Shown: one piece after another, positions 8,948-17,583 of the stretch
How the letters are laid out: the number at the start of each line of letters is the position of its first letter
Numbering within the stretch: the first letter of the stretch is position 1
Assembly (NCBI GenBank): GCA_023395255.1
Contig: JAEWZN010000003.1
Location: forward strand, 124,001-188,000
DNA: 64,000 nt
Direction: 5' to 3'
DNA from: Deferribacteres bacterium
GTDB taxonomy: Bacteria; Chrysiogenota; Deferribacteres; Deferribacterales; Geovibrionaceae
Translations under genes and position numbers: made by a program
The notes under the pieces: model-generated
The model's input: only the letters and a program-made list of their open reading frames with translations
Databases searched by the model: none
Told to the model about the DNA's origin: nothing

Positions 8948-10348
8948 CTACTCCCATGAGAGCAGGGTTCTTGTTCCTTCCAGCTTCCTCACTTCGGTCA
9001 CATCCTGCATTACTTCCAGTGTGCCCATGTATCTGCCTTCGCTGCTTCTAACTGCGAAGTATCTGATGTGGAGGAATCTGCCGCCAAGAGTGAGCCAGAA
9101 CTCAGCCTTGTCCCTTTTCCCGTTTCTGAATGAGTCGAGAATTTCCATAACTGTGGCAACGCTTTTCGGCGGGTGGCAGTATTTCACCTCACGCCCTATG
9201 ACATCGGGGCTGCGGGGAAATATTCTGTCCGGTGCGGAGTTGTAGAATTTTACCCGGTCGTTCTCATCCACAAATGATATATCGAACGGGAGATGACTGA
9301 AAACAGCGTTAAGCTGCTCGATTGATAATGCGCCTTCTATGAGCGACGCCAGTCCGTTTAAAGGTGCAGATACGGACTGCGGGCTTTCTCCCCAGCTTTC
9401 GGGCTGTTCTATGAAGCAATATTCAAGGTCTTTCTCATTGCTTCTTATCTGCTTCCACTCATCCTCGCTGAGCATCATAAGCGCTGTGGGGAAAAGGATC
9501 TTCTCCTCTTTGAAGGTCATTCCGTCTATCTCTTCGGGCAGTGATTCCTGTATCTTGAGAAATTCATCAATCCTTCCGTGCTCAAGTGCTGTTATGCTGT
9601 CCTTGATCCCTTTTCTTATCCTGTCATGGAGCGTCCACATAACGGTTGTTGGCTTGTCGAACCCTTTTTTCTCAAGGTAGGGGAAAAGCTGTGTCTCCTT
9701 GCGGACGAAGTGGAGGTTGACATCCTTCAGCTTTTTATAAAGCCGGAGCAGGTTTTCCCTGTCAGGAGTGATTGTTCCAAGCTCTTTTCTGACTTCTGCT
9801 GTGAGCCTGAGTATCTCGGCATTTTCTTTTATATATGTGGAAACCGGATGCCCCGCGGGCAGATTAGGCACAGTGTTGTTCTCAAGGGAGGAACGGAAAA
9901 GAGCCAGAACTCCGCCTATATCGTTCTCAAACTTGCTGTCCGGCACTCCGGCATCTGATATAAGCTGTTCGGCATAGGCAAATTCCGCCGCAGTGACAGG
10001 CGCTATCGCATCATATTCTTTTTGCAGCAGAGCTCTGTCCGCCCCATCAAAAAATTTGCGCACTATGGCGGCTATTTTCTCCGCCCTGTTTTTATCGATC
10101 TCGATATGGCGCTCCATTTCGGATGATTTGTCATAACCACCGCCCACAGCGTTATTAAGCTTTTCAAGGAAGGCTTCCGGGTCAACATCCTTCATCCTGC
10201 ATGCGTTTTCAAGGCTGATAACCTTGGCGACAGTGCTGAACTTAATGGGGTCTGTAATGCTTTTAAAGCCGGATTCTATAAAAATATCTTTCAGATGCGG
10301 ATACTGTGAGACAACTTTGTGGACTGTCATTTCCTTTGTGATTTTCAT
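8948..10348 (-). CDS. DUF1858-DUF438-hemerythrin-PAS protein
   Basis: 466 residues, cytoplasmic. Residues about 1-65 (MTVHKVVSQYPHLKDIFIES) form a DUF1858/ScdA-N-like domain. The centre, about 185-310, is a helical hemerythrin-like bundle with NLHFVRKETQLFPYLEKKG, TVMWTLHDRIR and FKEEKILFPTAL carrying the His/Glu ligands. Residues about 340-455 form a DUF438-type PAS domain (FDISFVDENDRVKFYN, PDVIGREVKYCHPPKSV). Relatives are linked to NO/O2 sensing or Fe-S repair under nitrosative stress. GGAGG sits 7 bases before the ATG. A TTGAC-N4-GTTAA dyad (10405-10418) is 57 bases upstream with a TATTTT -10-like hexamer at 10377-10382 placed as expected for a class II FNR-type activator. Confidence 0.83.
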   Translation of the reverse strand: MKITKEMTVHKVVSQYPHLKDIFIESGFKSITDPIKFSTVAKVISLENACRMKDVDPEAFLEKLNNAVGGGYDKSSEMERHIEIDKNRAEKIAAIVRKFFDGADRALLQKEYDAIAPVTAAEFAYAEQLISDAGVPDSKFENDIGGVLALFRSSLENNTVPNLPAGHPVSTYIKENAEILRLTAEVRKELGTITPDRENLLRLYKKLKDVNLHFVRKETQLFPYLEKKGFDKPTTVMWTLHDRIRKGIKDSITALEHGRIDEFLKIQESLPEEIDGMTFKEEKILFPTALMMLSEDEWKQIRSNEKDLEYCFIEQPESWGESPQSVSAPLNGLASLIEGALSIEQLNAVFSHLPFDISFVDENDRVKFYNSAPDRIFPRSPDVIGREVKYCHPPKSVATVMEILDSFRNGKRDKAEFWLTLGGRFLHIRYFAVRSSEGRYMGTLEVMQDVTEVRKLEGTRTLLSWE

Positions 10349-10376
10349 GGTGCATCCTCCGTAATGTGATAAAGGA

Positions 10377-10418
10377 AAAATAGCACCGGACAGGGGAAGT
10401 TAACTTGACGCAGGTTAA
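10377..10418 (-). promoter_or_regulatory. FNR/HcpR-type promoter of the hemerythrin-PAS gene
   Basis: The plus-strand 14-mer TTGAC-GCAG-GTTAA at 10405-10418 is a near-perfect Crp/FNR-family dyad. If it is centred at -41.5, transcription on the minus strand would begin near 10370 and the -10 hexamer would fall at 10377-10382, where the minus strand reads TATTTT. The geometry is observed; the regulator (Dnr, HcpR or FNR) is inferred from the TTGAC half-site. Confidence 0.45.
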
Positions 10419-10468
10419 AAACTGCAAAAAAAATTTGAAGCAGCTAAGTCCGGCTGAATTGCCGTCAA

Positions 10469-11236
10469 TTACAGGCTCAGGTATCTCACTGCCAGCATAA
10501 CGGCGATAACTTCCTGTCTGCCTGAGACATTCAGTTTGCTGTAGATATTTTTGACATGGTATTTCACTGTGTTTTCGCTGATTTTGAGTATTGTAGCTAT
10601 CTCCCAGTTGGTTTTGCCGTCCAGAATCCAGTCTGCCACGGCTTTTTCCCTGTCGGTGAGAGAGCTTACCAGCGCAGTTGTGTCCAGCCTTTTTCTGGCT
10701 GTCATCATATGCTGGATAAGCAGCCCGGAGAGTATTTCCGTCCTTTTGTCCGCCCTGTTTGTCCTGCTGGCTAAGGAGATGAGAAACATGAAGTCCTTGG
10801 ACTGGGAATTGGTGTAAACAGAGCAGCCGAAATTAAGCCCGAAGAGGTTTCTGCGTTCGATAATTTTCTGCTCCAGCGCTGAGAGTTCGTTTTCATAACT
10901 GTCCCATATGATGAATGAAACTGGTTCGTTTTTATCCAACCGCCGTTCAATCTCATACCGGACAGGGTCATGCCAGATGTAGTTTTCTCTTTCGTATTCC
11001 TCCATCCAGTCGGCGGGGTTGGATACATTGATTATGTTAACCTTGTTTGTTCTTCGGTAGATGGAGTGCATGTAACAGCAGAGGATGTACTCGAACCCTA
11101 AGTAAGTTCCGAAATCTTTAAGCAGGCTGTTGAAGTCATTATTGTTCTCACATTTCAGACATCTGTCCATGAAACAGAGAGCTTCGGTGAGATCCTGTCT
11201 GCTCAATGAGTTCAGCGCTTCCTCGGTGTGGGGCAT
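10469..11236 (-). CDS. LuxR-type regulator with autoinducer-binding-like domain (LuxR solo)
   Basis: 255 residues. The N-terminal about 170 residues resemble the acyl-homoserine-lactone-binding domain: DWMEEYERENYIWHDPV keeps the W-x3-Y and D-P spacing of TraR/LuxR, a later Trp (FIIWDS) and FGLNFG matching the conserved Gly. The C-terminal GerE helix-turn-helix is clear (LTDREKAVADWILDGKTNWE, then SENTVKYHVKNIYSKLNVSG). No luxI-type synthase is in the window, so it would be a solo receptor or bind another ligand. AGGTGA precedes the ATG. It lies 120 bases upstream of the hemerythrin-PAS gene on the same strand, which it might co-regulate, although the FNR-type dyad sits between them. Confidence 0.85.
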   Translation of the reverse strand: MPHTEEALNSLSRQDLTEALCFMDRCLKCENNNDFNSLLKDFGTYLGFEYILCCYMHSIYRRTNKVNIINVSNPADWMEEYERENYIWHDPVRYEIERRLDKNEPVSFIIWDSYENELSALEQKIIERRNLFGLNFGCSVYTNSQSKDFMFLISLASRTNRADKRTEILSGLLIQHMMTARKRLDTTALVSSLTDREKAVADWILDGKTNWEIATILKISENTVKYHVKNIYSKLNVSGRQEVIAVMLAVRYLSL

Positions 11237-11324
11237 TAATCACCTGTACGTATTTATGTGTATATTTTATGATATAGCCTACCACATTGAGGGACATTGC
11301 CGCATAAAATATGTTCCCGAAAAG

Positions 11325-11352
11325 AAAAAAGCCCCCGGTTTTTAACGGGGGC
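11325..11352 (-). terminator. Rho-independent terminator of the metal ATPase operon
   Basis: On the plus strand AAAAAA (11325-11330) is followed by GCCCCCG (11331-11337), an 8-base loop and CGGGGGC (11346-11352). Read on the minus strand this is a 7-bp all-GC stem followed by TTTTTT, nine bases after the ATPase stop. Confidence 0.9.
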
Positions 11353-11361
11353 GCGGTGTGT

Positions 11362-13542
11362 CTATATTTTCCTTATAAGCCTCATTCCGTTGAGCGTGAC
11401 GATGAGTGAGGCTCCCATATCCGCCAGAACAGCCAGCCAAAGGTTAACAAACCCGAAGAAGGTTCCGGCAATGAAGAGCACCTTTAAGCCTATGGAGAAG
11501 GTGATATTCTGCTTGATAACGGCAAGGGTTTTGCGGCTCAGTTTTATAACATACGGAAGCTTGTTCAGCTCATCAGACATGAGTGCAATATCCGCTGTTT
11601 CAAGTGCAGTGTCCGACCCTGCCACGCCCATGGCTATGCCTATATCCGCGAGTGCGAGCGCGGGCGCATCGTTTACCCCGTCCCCTATCATGGCGACAGT
11701 GCCGTATTTGCTTTTAAGCTCCCTGACGGCAGCGGCTTTGTCTTCCGGCAGGAGTCCGCTGTAAACGCCGTCCGTATCAAGCACTGAGGATATTGCGGCT
11801 GCGGCTCTGCTGTTGTCTCCGGTGAGCATCGTTATATGGCTTATTCCGGCTTTTCTCAGAGCCTGCACCGCTTCCCTGCTGTTGTGCCTGAGCGTATCAG
11901 CCACGGCGACTGCACCGCAGACTGTGTTTGCATAGCCGATGAATATCACAGTTTTGCCCTGCTCCTCAAGTTTGCTGACATCTGTGTCATATCTGCCTGT
12001 ATTGAAGCCTGATTCCTCAAAAAAACGCGCATTGCCGACATAAACCGTCTGCCCGTTAACATCCGCCTTTGCTCCTCTGCCGGGGAAGGCCATGAAGTTT
12101 TCGGAGGGCAGGGCAGGGAAATCTGCCGCGCCTGCTGTTACTGCTTTTGCCACAGGGTGTTCAGACCACCTCTCCACCGCCGCAGCGAGAGAGAGGAGCT
12201 TTTCCGCAGTAAATGACGGTTCAAAGGGGAGAACATCGGTAATCTCTGGTCTGCCGTGGGTCAGTGTTCCTGTTTTATCAAAGGCAACAGCCTTAACCTG
12301 TCCGAGCCTTTCCATAAACACGCCGCCTTTTATGAGCACACCGTTCCTTGATGAGTTGCCGATGGCGGAAACTATAGATACAGGTGTGGAAATAACAAGT
12401 GCGCACGGGCATGAGATAACAAGCAGAACCAGCGCGCGGTAGAACCATGTGCCGAACTCAGCACCGAAGAATAAAGGCGGTACAGCGGCTATTAATACCG
12501 CGAACAGTATCACCGCAGGGGTGTAGTATTTTGCGAAAACGTCCACAAACTGCTGCATAGGGGCTTTCTGTGCCTGAGCTTCCTCTACTGAGTGCATTAT
12601 TTTGGCGAGGGTTGAATCCCCGGCCTTTCTGGTGACGGTTATTTCAAGTGCGCCGTGGGTGTTTACTGTTCCTGCATATACGGAATCGCCGGTTTGTTTA
12701 TTCACGGGCATGGACTCCCCTGTTATGGCAGCCTGATTCACAGCGGATGAACCGCCGGAAACTGTTCCGTCCACGGCTATGCGTTCACCGGGTTTTACTA
12801 TAACAGTATCGCCTATGCTGATCTCTTCCACACGGGTGCGTATTTCGTTTCCGTTTATGCGCACAAGGGCTTCCGGCGGGGCAAGCTCCATCAGTGATCT
12901 TATGGAGCTGCGGGTTTTGTCCATTGTGTATGCCTGAAGAGCGTTTCCGAAGGCGAAGAGAAACACCACTGTGGCTCCTTCGCTCCATTCGCCTATTGCT
13001 GCTGCTCCGAGTGCTGCGGTGACCATAAGGAAGTTCATGTCCAGAGTCATGCTTTTCAGGGCGTAGAAGCCGCTTTTTGCCACATGAAAACCGCCCGTGA
13101 GCATAACCATAATGTAAAGGGGGATGGCGTTCAGTCCGGCTCTGTCAATTATCAGCGCTGCAGCGAGAAGAACGCCTGATGCGGCAGCGGAGAGCATTCT
13201 GGGCTGCTTCCACCATGGGTTTGAGATAATTTTCCCGCCATGCCTCACAGCCTGATAGCCTGCCTGCTGAACCGTTGTGATTATGTCCCGCTCACTTACG
13301 GTGTGGGTCACGGTCATTTTGGATGTGCTGAAATTAACCTTGGCGGCGCTCACTCCCTTCATCATGGCTATGCGTTTTTCCAGTTTTGCCGCGCAGTCCG
13401 CGCAGTCAAGCCCGGAGAGGCTGAAAACCGTTGCGCCGCTTTGAACGGGTTTTGCTATGTCTGCTTCGTGTTCATTATGTATGCCTGAGCAGCATGCATC
13501 AGTGCATTTGTTGTTAAGCTGTTTAAATTTATTCAGACTCAT
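11362..13542 (-). CDS. zntA: Zn2+/Cd2+/Pb2+-exporting P1B-type ATPase
   Basis: 726 residues from ATG 13542, which overlaps the repressor stop as ATGA and has AGGGA upstream; a longer in-frame start is disfavoured. The N-terminus has a Cys/His-rich stretch (TDACCSGIHNEHEAD) and one heavy-metal-associated domain with GLDCADCAAKLEKR. The P-type core is complete: TGES, the CPC metal motif (ISCPCALVIST) in a membrane helix, DKTGTLTHGRPEITD phosphorylation loop, SEHPVAKAV, MLTGDNSRAA and GDGVNDAPALALADIGIAMG. The last helix ends ADMGASLIVTLNGMRL, whose Asp identifies the Zn/Cd/Pb class (P1B-2) rather than Cu. It exports divalent metals across the inner membrane and is co-transcribed with its sensor. 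Confidence 0.93.
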   Translation of the reverse strand: MSLNKFKQLNNKCTDACCSGIHNEHEADIAKPVQSGATVFSLSGLDCADCAAKLEKRIAMMKGVSAAKVNFSTSKMTVTHTVSERDIITTVQQAGYQAVRHGGKIISNPWWKQPRMLSAAASGVLLAAALIIDRAGLNAIPLYIMVMLTGGFHVAKSGFYALKSMTLDMNFLMVTAALGAAAIGEWSEGATVVFLFAFGNALQAYTMDKTRSSIRSLMELAPPEALVRINGNEIRTRVEEISIGDTVIVKPGERIAVDGTVSGGSSAVNQAAITGESMPVNKQTGDSVYAGTVNTHGALEITVTRKAGDSTLAKIMHSVEEAQAQKAPMQQFVDVFAKYYTPAVILFAVLIAAVPPLFFGAEFGTWFYRALVLLVISCPCALVISTPVSIVSAIGNSSRNGVLIKGGVFMERLGQVKAVAFDKTGTLTHGRPEITDVLPFEPSFTAEKLLSLAAAVERWSEHPVAKAVTAGAADFPALPSENFMAFPGRGAKADVNGQTVYVGNARFFEESGFNTGRYDTDVSKLEEQGKTVIFIGYANTVCGAVAVADTLRHNSREAVQALRKAGISHITMLTGDNSRAAAAISSVLDTDGVYSGLLPEDKAAAVRELKSKYGTVAMIGDGVNDAPALALADIGIAMGVAGSDTALETADIALMSDELNKLPYVIKLSRKTLAVIKQNITFSIGLKVLFIAGTFFGFVNLWLAVLADMGASLIVTLNGMRLIRKI

Positions 13543-13913
13543 TTTTCCCTTCCGTGTGAAATATGCTCTATGCCTTGGCACATAAGGGTTATTACATGCT
13601 CATCGTCCAGAGAGTACCATGCTTCCTTGCCTTCCCTGCGGAATTTGACCAGCCTTGCATTGCGCAGTATTCTGAGCTGGTGCGATATGGCGGACTGGTT
13701 CATGCCCAGCGCGTCCGCAAGGTCGCAGACGCAGAGTTCCTGCCTTGAGAGTGCGTGGAGAATGCGAATACGGGAGGGTTCACTTAGAACCTTGAACATT
13801 TCCGAAAGGTCGTATATTGTTCCCTCATCAAGCATATTCTGCCTTACCAGACATATGGTCTGAGGGTGGATGCATCTTTCTTCACATAAGTCTTTTTCAG
13901 TTTCTTTTACCAT
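13539..13913 (-). CDS. ArsR/SmtB-family metal-responsive repressor
   Basis: 124 residues from ATG 13913, with GGAG 7 bases upstream; an upstream ATG at 13934 would lie inside the operator palindrome. The winged helix is intact (FKVLSEPSRIRILHALSRQE, LCVCDLADALGMNQSAISHQ). Two kinds of metal site are visible: an N-terminal Cys cluster plus ELCVCD in the alpha3 helix (CadC/ArsR-like), and a C-terminal DDEHVITLMCQGIEHISH that reproduces the D-x-H-x10-H-x2-H spacing of the SmtB/ZiaR alpha5 zinc site. It should repress this operon and dissociate on binding Zn, Cd or Pb. It overlaps the ATPase by four bases. Confidence 0.9.
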   Translation of the reverse strand: MVKETEKDLCEERCIHPQTICLVRQNMLDEGTIYDLSEMFKVLSEPSRIRILHALSRQELCVCDLADALGMNQSAISHQLRILRNARLVKFRREGKEAWYSLDDEHVITLMCQGIEHISHGREK

Positions 13914-13928
13914 TCTGCTGCTCCGATA

Positions 13929-13966
13929 TATCATAACGTATGCTTATATGTTCATATGTTATGATA
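13929..13966. promoter_or_regulatory. ArsR/SmtB-type operator palindrome
   Basis: TATCATAAC (13929-13937) and GTTATGATA (13958-13966) are perfect inverted copies flanking a centre that contains ATATGTTCATAT (13946-13957), itself palindromic and like the ATATGNNCATAT-type cores of SmtB/CadC operators. It sits immediately upstream of the repressor start. Confidence 0.65.
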
Positions 13967-14031
13967 AATGATACGGGGGTAAAGTCAATCAATAAAACGC
14001 AGAAGGAGGAAAATAATTTGAGGATCAAAAT

Positions 14032-14066
14032 AAAAAAGCCCCTGAAGCGCTTTGCATCAGGGGCTT
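14032..14066 (-). terminator. Rho-independent terminator of the minus-strand chemoreceptor
   Basis: AAGCCCCTGA (14036-14045) pairs perfectly with TCAGGGGCTT (14057-14066). On the minus strand the hairpin is followed by a T-run (A-run at 14032-14037 on the plus strand). It lies 10 bases beyond the chemoreceptor stop. Confidence 0.88.
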
Positions 14067-14076
14067 TGAAGCTGCT

Positions 14077-16101
14077 TTATCTTTTCAGCCTGAATCTGCT
14101 CATGAGATCTCTGAGGCTGTCTGCTATGTGCTCAAGGCCGGAGGCGCTTTCCGCCAGATGGTCTGATGTGGTTTTCACCTCGTTTGAAACGGAGGCTATG
14201 GAACTTATATCCTGCTGAATCTGCGAACTTGTGGAGGCCATTTCCTGCGTGGCGCTTGATATGTTTTCCACCATAGACTGCAGCATGGCCACCCCTTCCT
14301 GTATCTCCGCAAGTACAGCACCTATCAGACGTGAGGATTCCACTCCCTGATGAACCTGCGCTGTAACCCCTTCCATTGACTCAATAACATTGTTCATTTC
14401 TGTCTGTGTTCCGTGCACCAGACCTGATATTTCCGTTGTGGCCTTCTGTGTGCGTTCTGCCAGCTTACGCACTTCGTCCGCCACCACAGCAAAGCCCCTT
14501 CCCGCTTCACCCGCTCTTGCGGCCTCGATGGCGGCGTTAAGGGCGAGCAGGTTGGTCTGGTCTGCTATATCACTGATTACACTGACAATATCCTTAATCT
14601 CCTGAGATTTCTCACCGAGTGAATGCACAAGCACAGCGGACTGATCCACAGTGTCTTTTATCTTTTCCACAGCTTTCAGCGAACTGTTCACCACTTTGTC
14701 GCCGTTTACGGCTTTTTCCGTGGTCTGCTGGGCAAAGGTTGTTATCTCGGTGAGGTTTCTGGCTATGTCGCCCGTTGTTGAGCTCATTTCATTTGATGCC
14801 AGTGTAATGAGGCCTGAGCGCTCTGTCTGCTCTGTCATTCCGCCGGATAGCTGCTGTGCGCCTGCCGAAAGATTCGCGCTGGCTTCCCGCAGCCTGTCCG
14901 CCGCTTCGGTTACGTTATTTATCATTCCGCTTAAGCCCGCTACCATCTCTTTGATGGCGTAAGCAAGGCTTGAACTGTCATTTTTGGCGGTTTTTATATC
15001 TGTGGTGAAGTCGCCCCCGGCTATGCGGTGTACCGTTTCCACCACTTCATGCGGCTCACCGCCGAGCTGGCGGATGAGAAAGCCGACTATGAGGAGTATA
15101 ACAGCAATAATGACAATGACCGCAATGACGGCCGCAGCGGCTATGGTGACTTCTATAACTTTGACAGCTTTCATTATTTCATCTATGGGGACGCTTAAGC
15201 CTATGAAATAGCTGTAGTCTGTTCCGTTTATGCTGATGGGGGAGTAAAGGGTGTATGATGTTTTGCCCGTCTGCGAGGAGACAGTCTCCACGAAATATTC
15301 CTCACCGTTGTCAAGATAAGGGCTGATGGTGTCCGCCAGACGCGCTCTGGTTCCCACAAGCTCACTGACCGGATGGACAAGCACTGTGTAGTTGTTTGAG
15401 AGCATGAATGTGTAGCCTGAATCGTAAACGCTCACACCTGAAAGCAGTTCATCAAACAGTTCCACAGATATGTCCACTCCGGCTACTCCGGCTTTTTTCC
15501 CGTTAACCGTGAAGGGAACTCCGATCGATACTGTTGTGATAACTTCGTCACCTATATCACGGGTGATTGGTTCGCCTATGTGGGGTTTTCCGCTCTGAAA
15601 CGGCTTCTGATACCAGTCCGATGACCAGTCGGATTCATACATCCCGCCCGCCGCGGCAAGGCGCACTGCACCGCCCAAGCGAACCGCAAAGGGGGCGAAC
15701 TGACCGTTTTCTCCCGTTCCGGCGGTGTTTGTGCCGTCGAACCCGGAATCTTTCCCGTCGAACATATCAGGTTCCCAGACTATCCATGCGTCAAAAAGCG
15801 TCGGATTATCCTCAACGGTTTTTTTCAGCATTTCGGCCACCTTTCTGCGCTGAACTGCTCCGCCGTTCTCAGACATAGCCGAAGCCGATGCGGAAAGAGC
15901 CAGCGAGGTGCTGAGCGCCTGTTCCACGCTGCTTTTAATCAGATGACCGTACCTGTAAGTCATATTGCGCACATCGTTCTGCGCTATGATCACTGTCTCC
16001 CTGTTGACAGCCTTGTAGGAGGCTATACCTGTCAGCAGAAAAGCGATTATGACGCTTGCAACTACCGGAAGCAGAATTTTCATTCTGAATGAAACTTTCA
16101 T
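14077..16101 (-). CDS. Methyl-accepting chemotaxis protein with Cache sensor
   Basis: 674 residues from ATG 16101, chosen because GAGG lies 6 bases upstream; ATG 16107 has the GAGG directly abutting it. A membrane helix (about residues 7-30) is followed by a periplasmic double-Cache-like region with [20 protein letters not shown], the P-x-x-P-F-like block [20 protein letters not shown] and [17 protein letters not shown] second membrane helix (about 305-335), HAMP and the signalling hairpin ([20 protein letters not shown], then [17 protein letters not shown]) complete it. Such dCache_1 receptors usually sense small organic ligands such as amino acids. It has its own terminator, and the gene diverges from the efflux operon. 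Confidence 0.92.
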   Translation of the reverse strand: MKVSFRMKILLPVVASVIIAFLLTGIASYKAVNRETVIIAQNDVRNMTYRYGHLIKSSVEQALSTSLALSASASAMSENGGAVQRRKVAEMLKKTVEDNPTLFDAWIVWEPDMFDGKDSGFDGTNTAGTGENGQFAPFAVRLGGAVRLAAAGGMYESDWSSDWYQKPFQSGKPHIGEPITRDIGDEVITTVSIGVPFTVNGKKAGVAGVDISVELFDELLSGVSVYDSGYTFMLSNNYTVLVHPVSELVGTRARLADTISPYLDNGEEYFVETVSSQTGKTSYTLYSPISINGTDYSYFIGLSVPIDEIMKAVKVIEVTIAAAAVIAVIVIIAVILLIVGFLIRQLGGEPHEVVETVHRIAGGDFTTDIKTAKNDSSSLAYAIKEMVAGLSGMINNVTEAADRLREASANLSAGAQQLSGGMTEQTERSGLITLASNEMSSTTGDIARNLTEITTFAQQTTEKAVNGDKVVNSSLKAVEKIKDTVDQSAVLVHSLGEKSQEIKDIVSVISDIADQTNLLALNAAIEAARAGEAGRGFAVVADEVRKLAERTQKATTEISGLVHGTQTEMNNVIESMEGVTAQVHQGVESSRLIGAVLAEIQEGVAMLQSMVENISSATQEMASTSSQIQQDISSIASVSNEVKTTSDHLAESASGLEHIADSLRDLMSRFRLKR

Positions 16102-16153
16102 GACCATCCTCGGAAAATAAAATTTGTTCACTATAACATCATTTTAACGCGAA

Positions 16154-16181
16154 TCATATGATTATATTAATAGTCATATGA
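16154..16181. promoter_or_regulatory. Paired TCATATGA palindromes
   Basis: TCATATGA occurs at 16154-16161 and again at 16174-16181, exactly 20 bases apart, in the AT-rich region between the chemoreceptor (minus) and the RND operon (plus). Two equal palindromes two helical turns apart suggest a cooperative operator. It is closer to the chemoreceptor start (about 53 bases). No regulator gene is adjacent. Confidence 0.35.
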
Positions 16182-16396
16182 AAATAATAACTCACATATA
16201 ATCTGCATATTCAGTGGTATATTTAAGTGATTACGGATATTTCTATAGTTTATGAATGATGAAAATATCACTCTTTCCGGAGTCTATATTGACAACTTTA
16301 TTGACGAGGTTATTGAAATGACAGGTTAAAAGTGCGATGATATAAATACTGCACAGCCTGTTGTTTTCAGAGTTTAGAAGCTTGCGAGGTAAAAAT

Positions 16397-17578
16397 ATGA
16401 GAAAGTCATTGACATTGTTTATGATTCTGTTTGTTTTGTGCGGATGCGGGAAAAACAGCGAAACCGCAGAGGAAACATACATTCCTGTGAAAACTGCAAA
16501 AGTAAAGCGTGTTAATGATAATGTCACAGTTTCGGCGGGCGGAAGCGTCACCTCGCAGGATGCTCCAGTTAAGCTTTCATTTCTGGTCTCCGGCAGAGTG
16601 AGCAGAATTATCCCCGCAGAGGGGGATTTTGTCCGCAGGGGCGACCTTATCGCAGAGATTGACGCGGCTGACTATATACTCGCACTGCAGAGAGCACAGG
16701 CGCAGAGGGACATGGCACTGGCTGCGTCCGAAAAGGCAGAAAGCTCCGTAAGGCCGGAGCAGCTTGAACAGGCGCGCATAGCCTATGAAAGAGCCAAAGA
16801 CGAGCACACCAGAATGAAAATGCTTTATGATTCCGGCAGTCTTGCTCCCAATGATTATCTGAAATTCAGGGCGGCTTACGAATCCGCCGAAAACCAGTAC
16901 GAAATGGCTAAGAACGGCGGGCAGAAAGAGGATAAAAAACAGGCCGCAGCAGCACTGAAACAGGCTGAGGCAGCTTTGGCATCTGCACGTAAAAGTCTTA
17001 ATGATACAAAGCTTTATGCGTTAAGTGACGGATATGTGTCCAAAAGATTCATTGCGGCTGGTGAAACGGTTTCCTCCGGCTATCCTGTGGTGGAAACTGT
17101 CAGGCTTGATCCTGTGGATGTAAGCGCGGGTGTTCCTGAAAAGGATATACGGCTTATCAGAACAGGCCAGACCGTCAAGGTGCGTCTGGCAGGTATTCCG
17201 GGACAGGTTTTTGAGGGCAGGGTGCGTGTTGTGAATGTTTCGGCTGACCCCGCTACGCGCACATATCTTGTGAAAACTGAGGTTCATAATCCGGACAGGC
17301 TGCTGAAAATAGGCATGGCGGCGGATATTTCCGTCAGCACGGACGAACGGGCGGATATGCTTACTGTGCCGCTTAATGCTGTGGTGAGGGATGCTCAGGG
17401 CGCTCCGGCTGTTTTTGCGGTTAATGAGAACAGAGCATACGCCTTCAGGGTTGAAACAGGCAGGCTTTATAATACTGACATAGAGATAAAAAGCGGCCTC
17501 ACCGGGGACGAAACCATAGTCACCGCCGGGCAGGAAAGGCTCAGGGACGGAAACAGCGTTAAAACCGCTGCGGAGTGA
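16397..17578 (+). CDS. RND efflux periplasmic adaptor (lipoprotein)
   Basis: 393 residues from ATG 16397 with GAGG seven bases upstream. The N-terminus MRKSLTLFMILFVLCGCGKN is a lipoprotein signal with lipobox LCGC. The body shows the membrane-fusion-protein order: biotinyl-lipoyl half (SFLVSGRVSRIIPAEGDFVR), a helical hairpin of about 100 residues rich in Ala/Glu (about 95-190), the second lipoyl half (YALSDGYVSKRFIAAGETVS) and beta-barrel (LDPVDVSAGVPEKDIRLI). It bridges the inner-membrane pump to the outer-membrane channel. The following permease start overlaps or abuts its stop, so the two are coupled. Confidence 0.9.
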   Translation: MRKSLTLFMILFVLCGCGKNSETAEETYIPVKTAKVKRVNDNVTVSAGGSVTSQDAPVKLSFLVSGRVSRIIPAEGDFVRRGDLIAEIDAADYILALQRAQAQRDMALAASEKAESSVRPEQLEQARIAYERAKDEHTRMKMLYDSGSLAPNDYLKFRAAYESAENQYEMAKNGGQKEDKKQAAAALKQAEAALASARKSLNDTKLYALSDGYVSKRFIAAGETVSSGYPVVETVRLDPVDVSAGVPEKDIRLIRTGQTVKVRLAGIPGQVFEGRVRVVNVSADPATRTYLVKTEVHNPDRLLKIGMAADISVSTDERADMLTVPLNAVVRDAQGAPAVFAVNENRAYAFRVETGRLYNTDIEIKSGLTGDETIVTAGQERLRDGNSVKTAAE

Positions 17579-17583
17579 CAGAG

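Noticed and set aside
11362..13581. Longer metal-ATPase start 13 codons upstream of ATG 13542
   Set aside because: It would lie inside the repressor gene, and ATG 13542 has an ATGA overlap with an AGGGA ribosome site.
16252..16329. A 25-codon frame from ATG 16252 upstream of the RND adaptor
   Set aside because: No ribosome site and no match I recognise; it could be a decayed gene remnant, but support is too thin.
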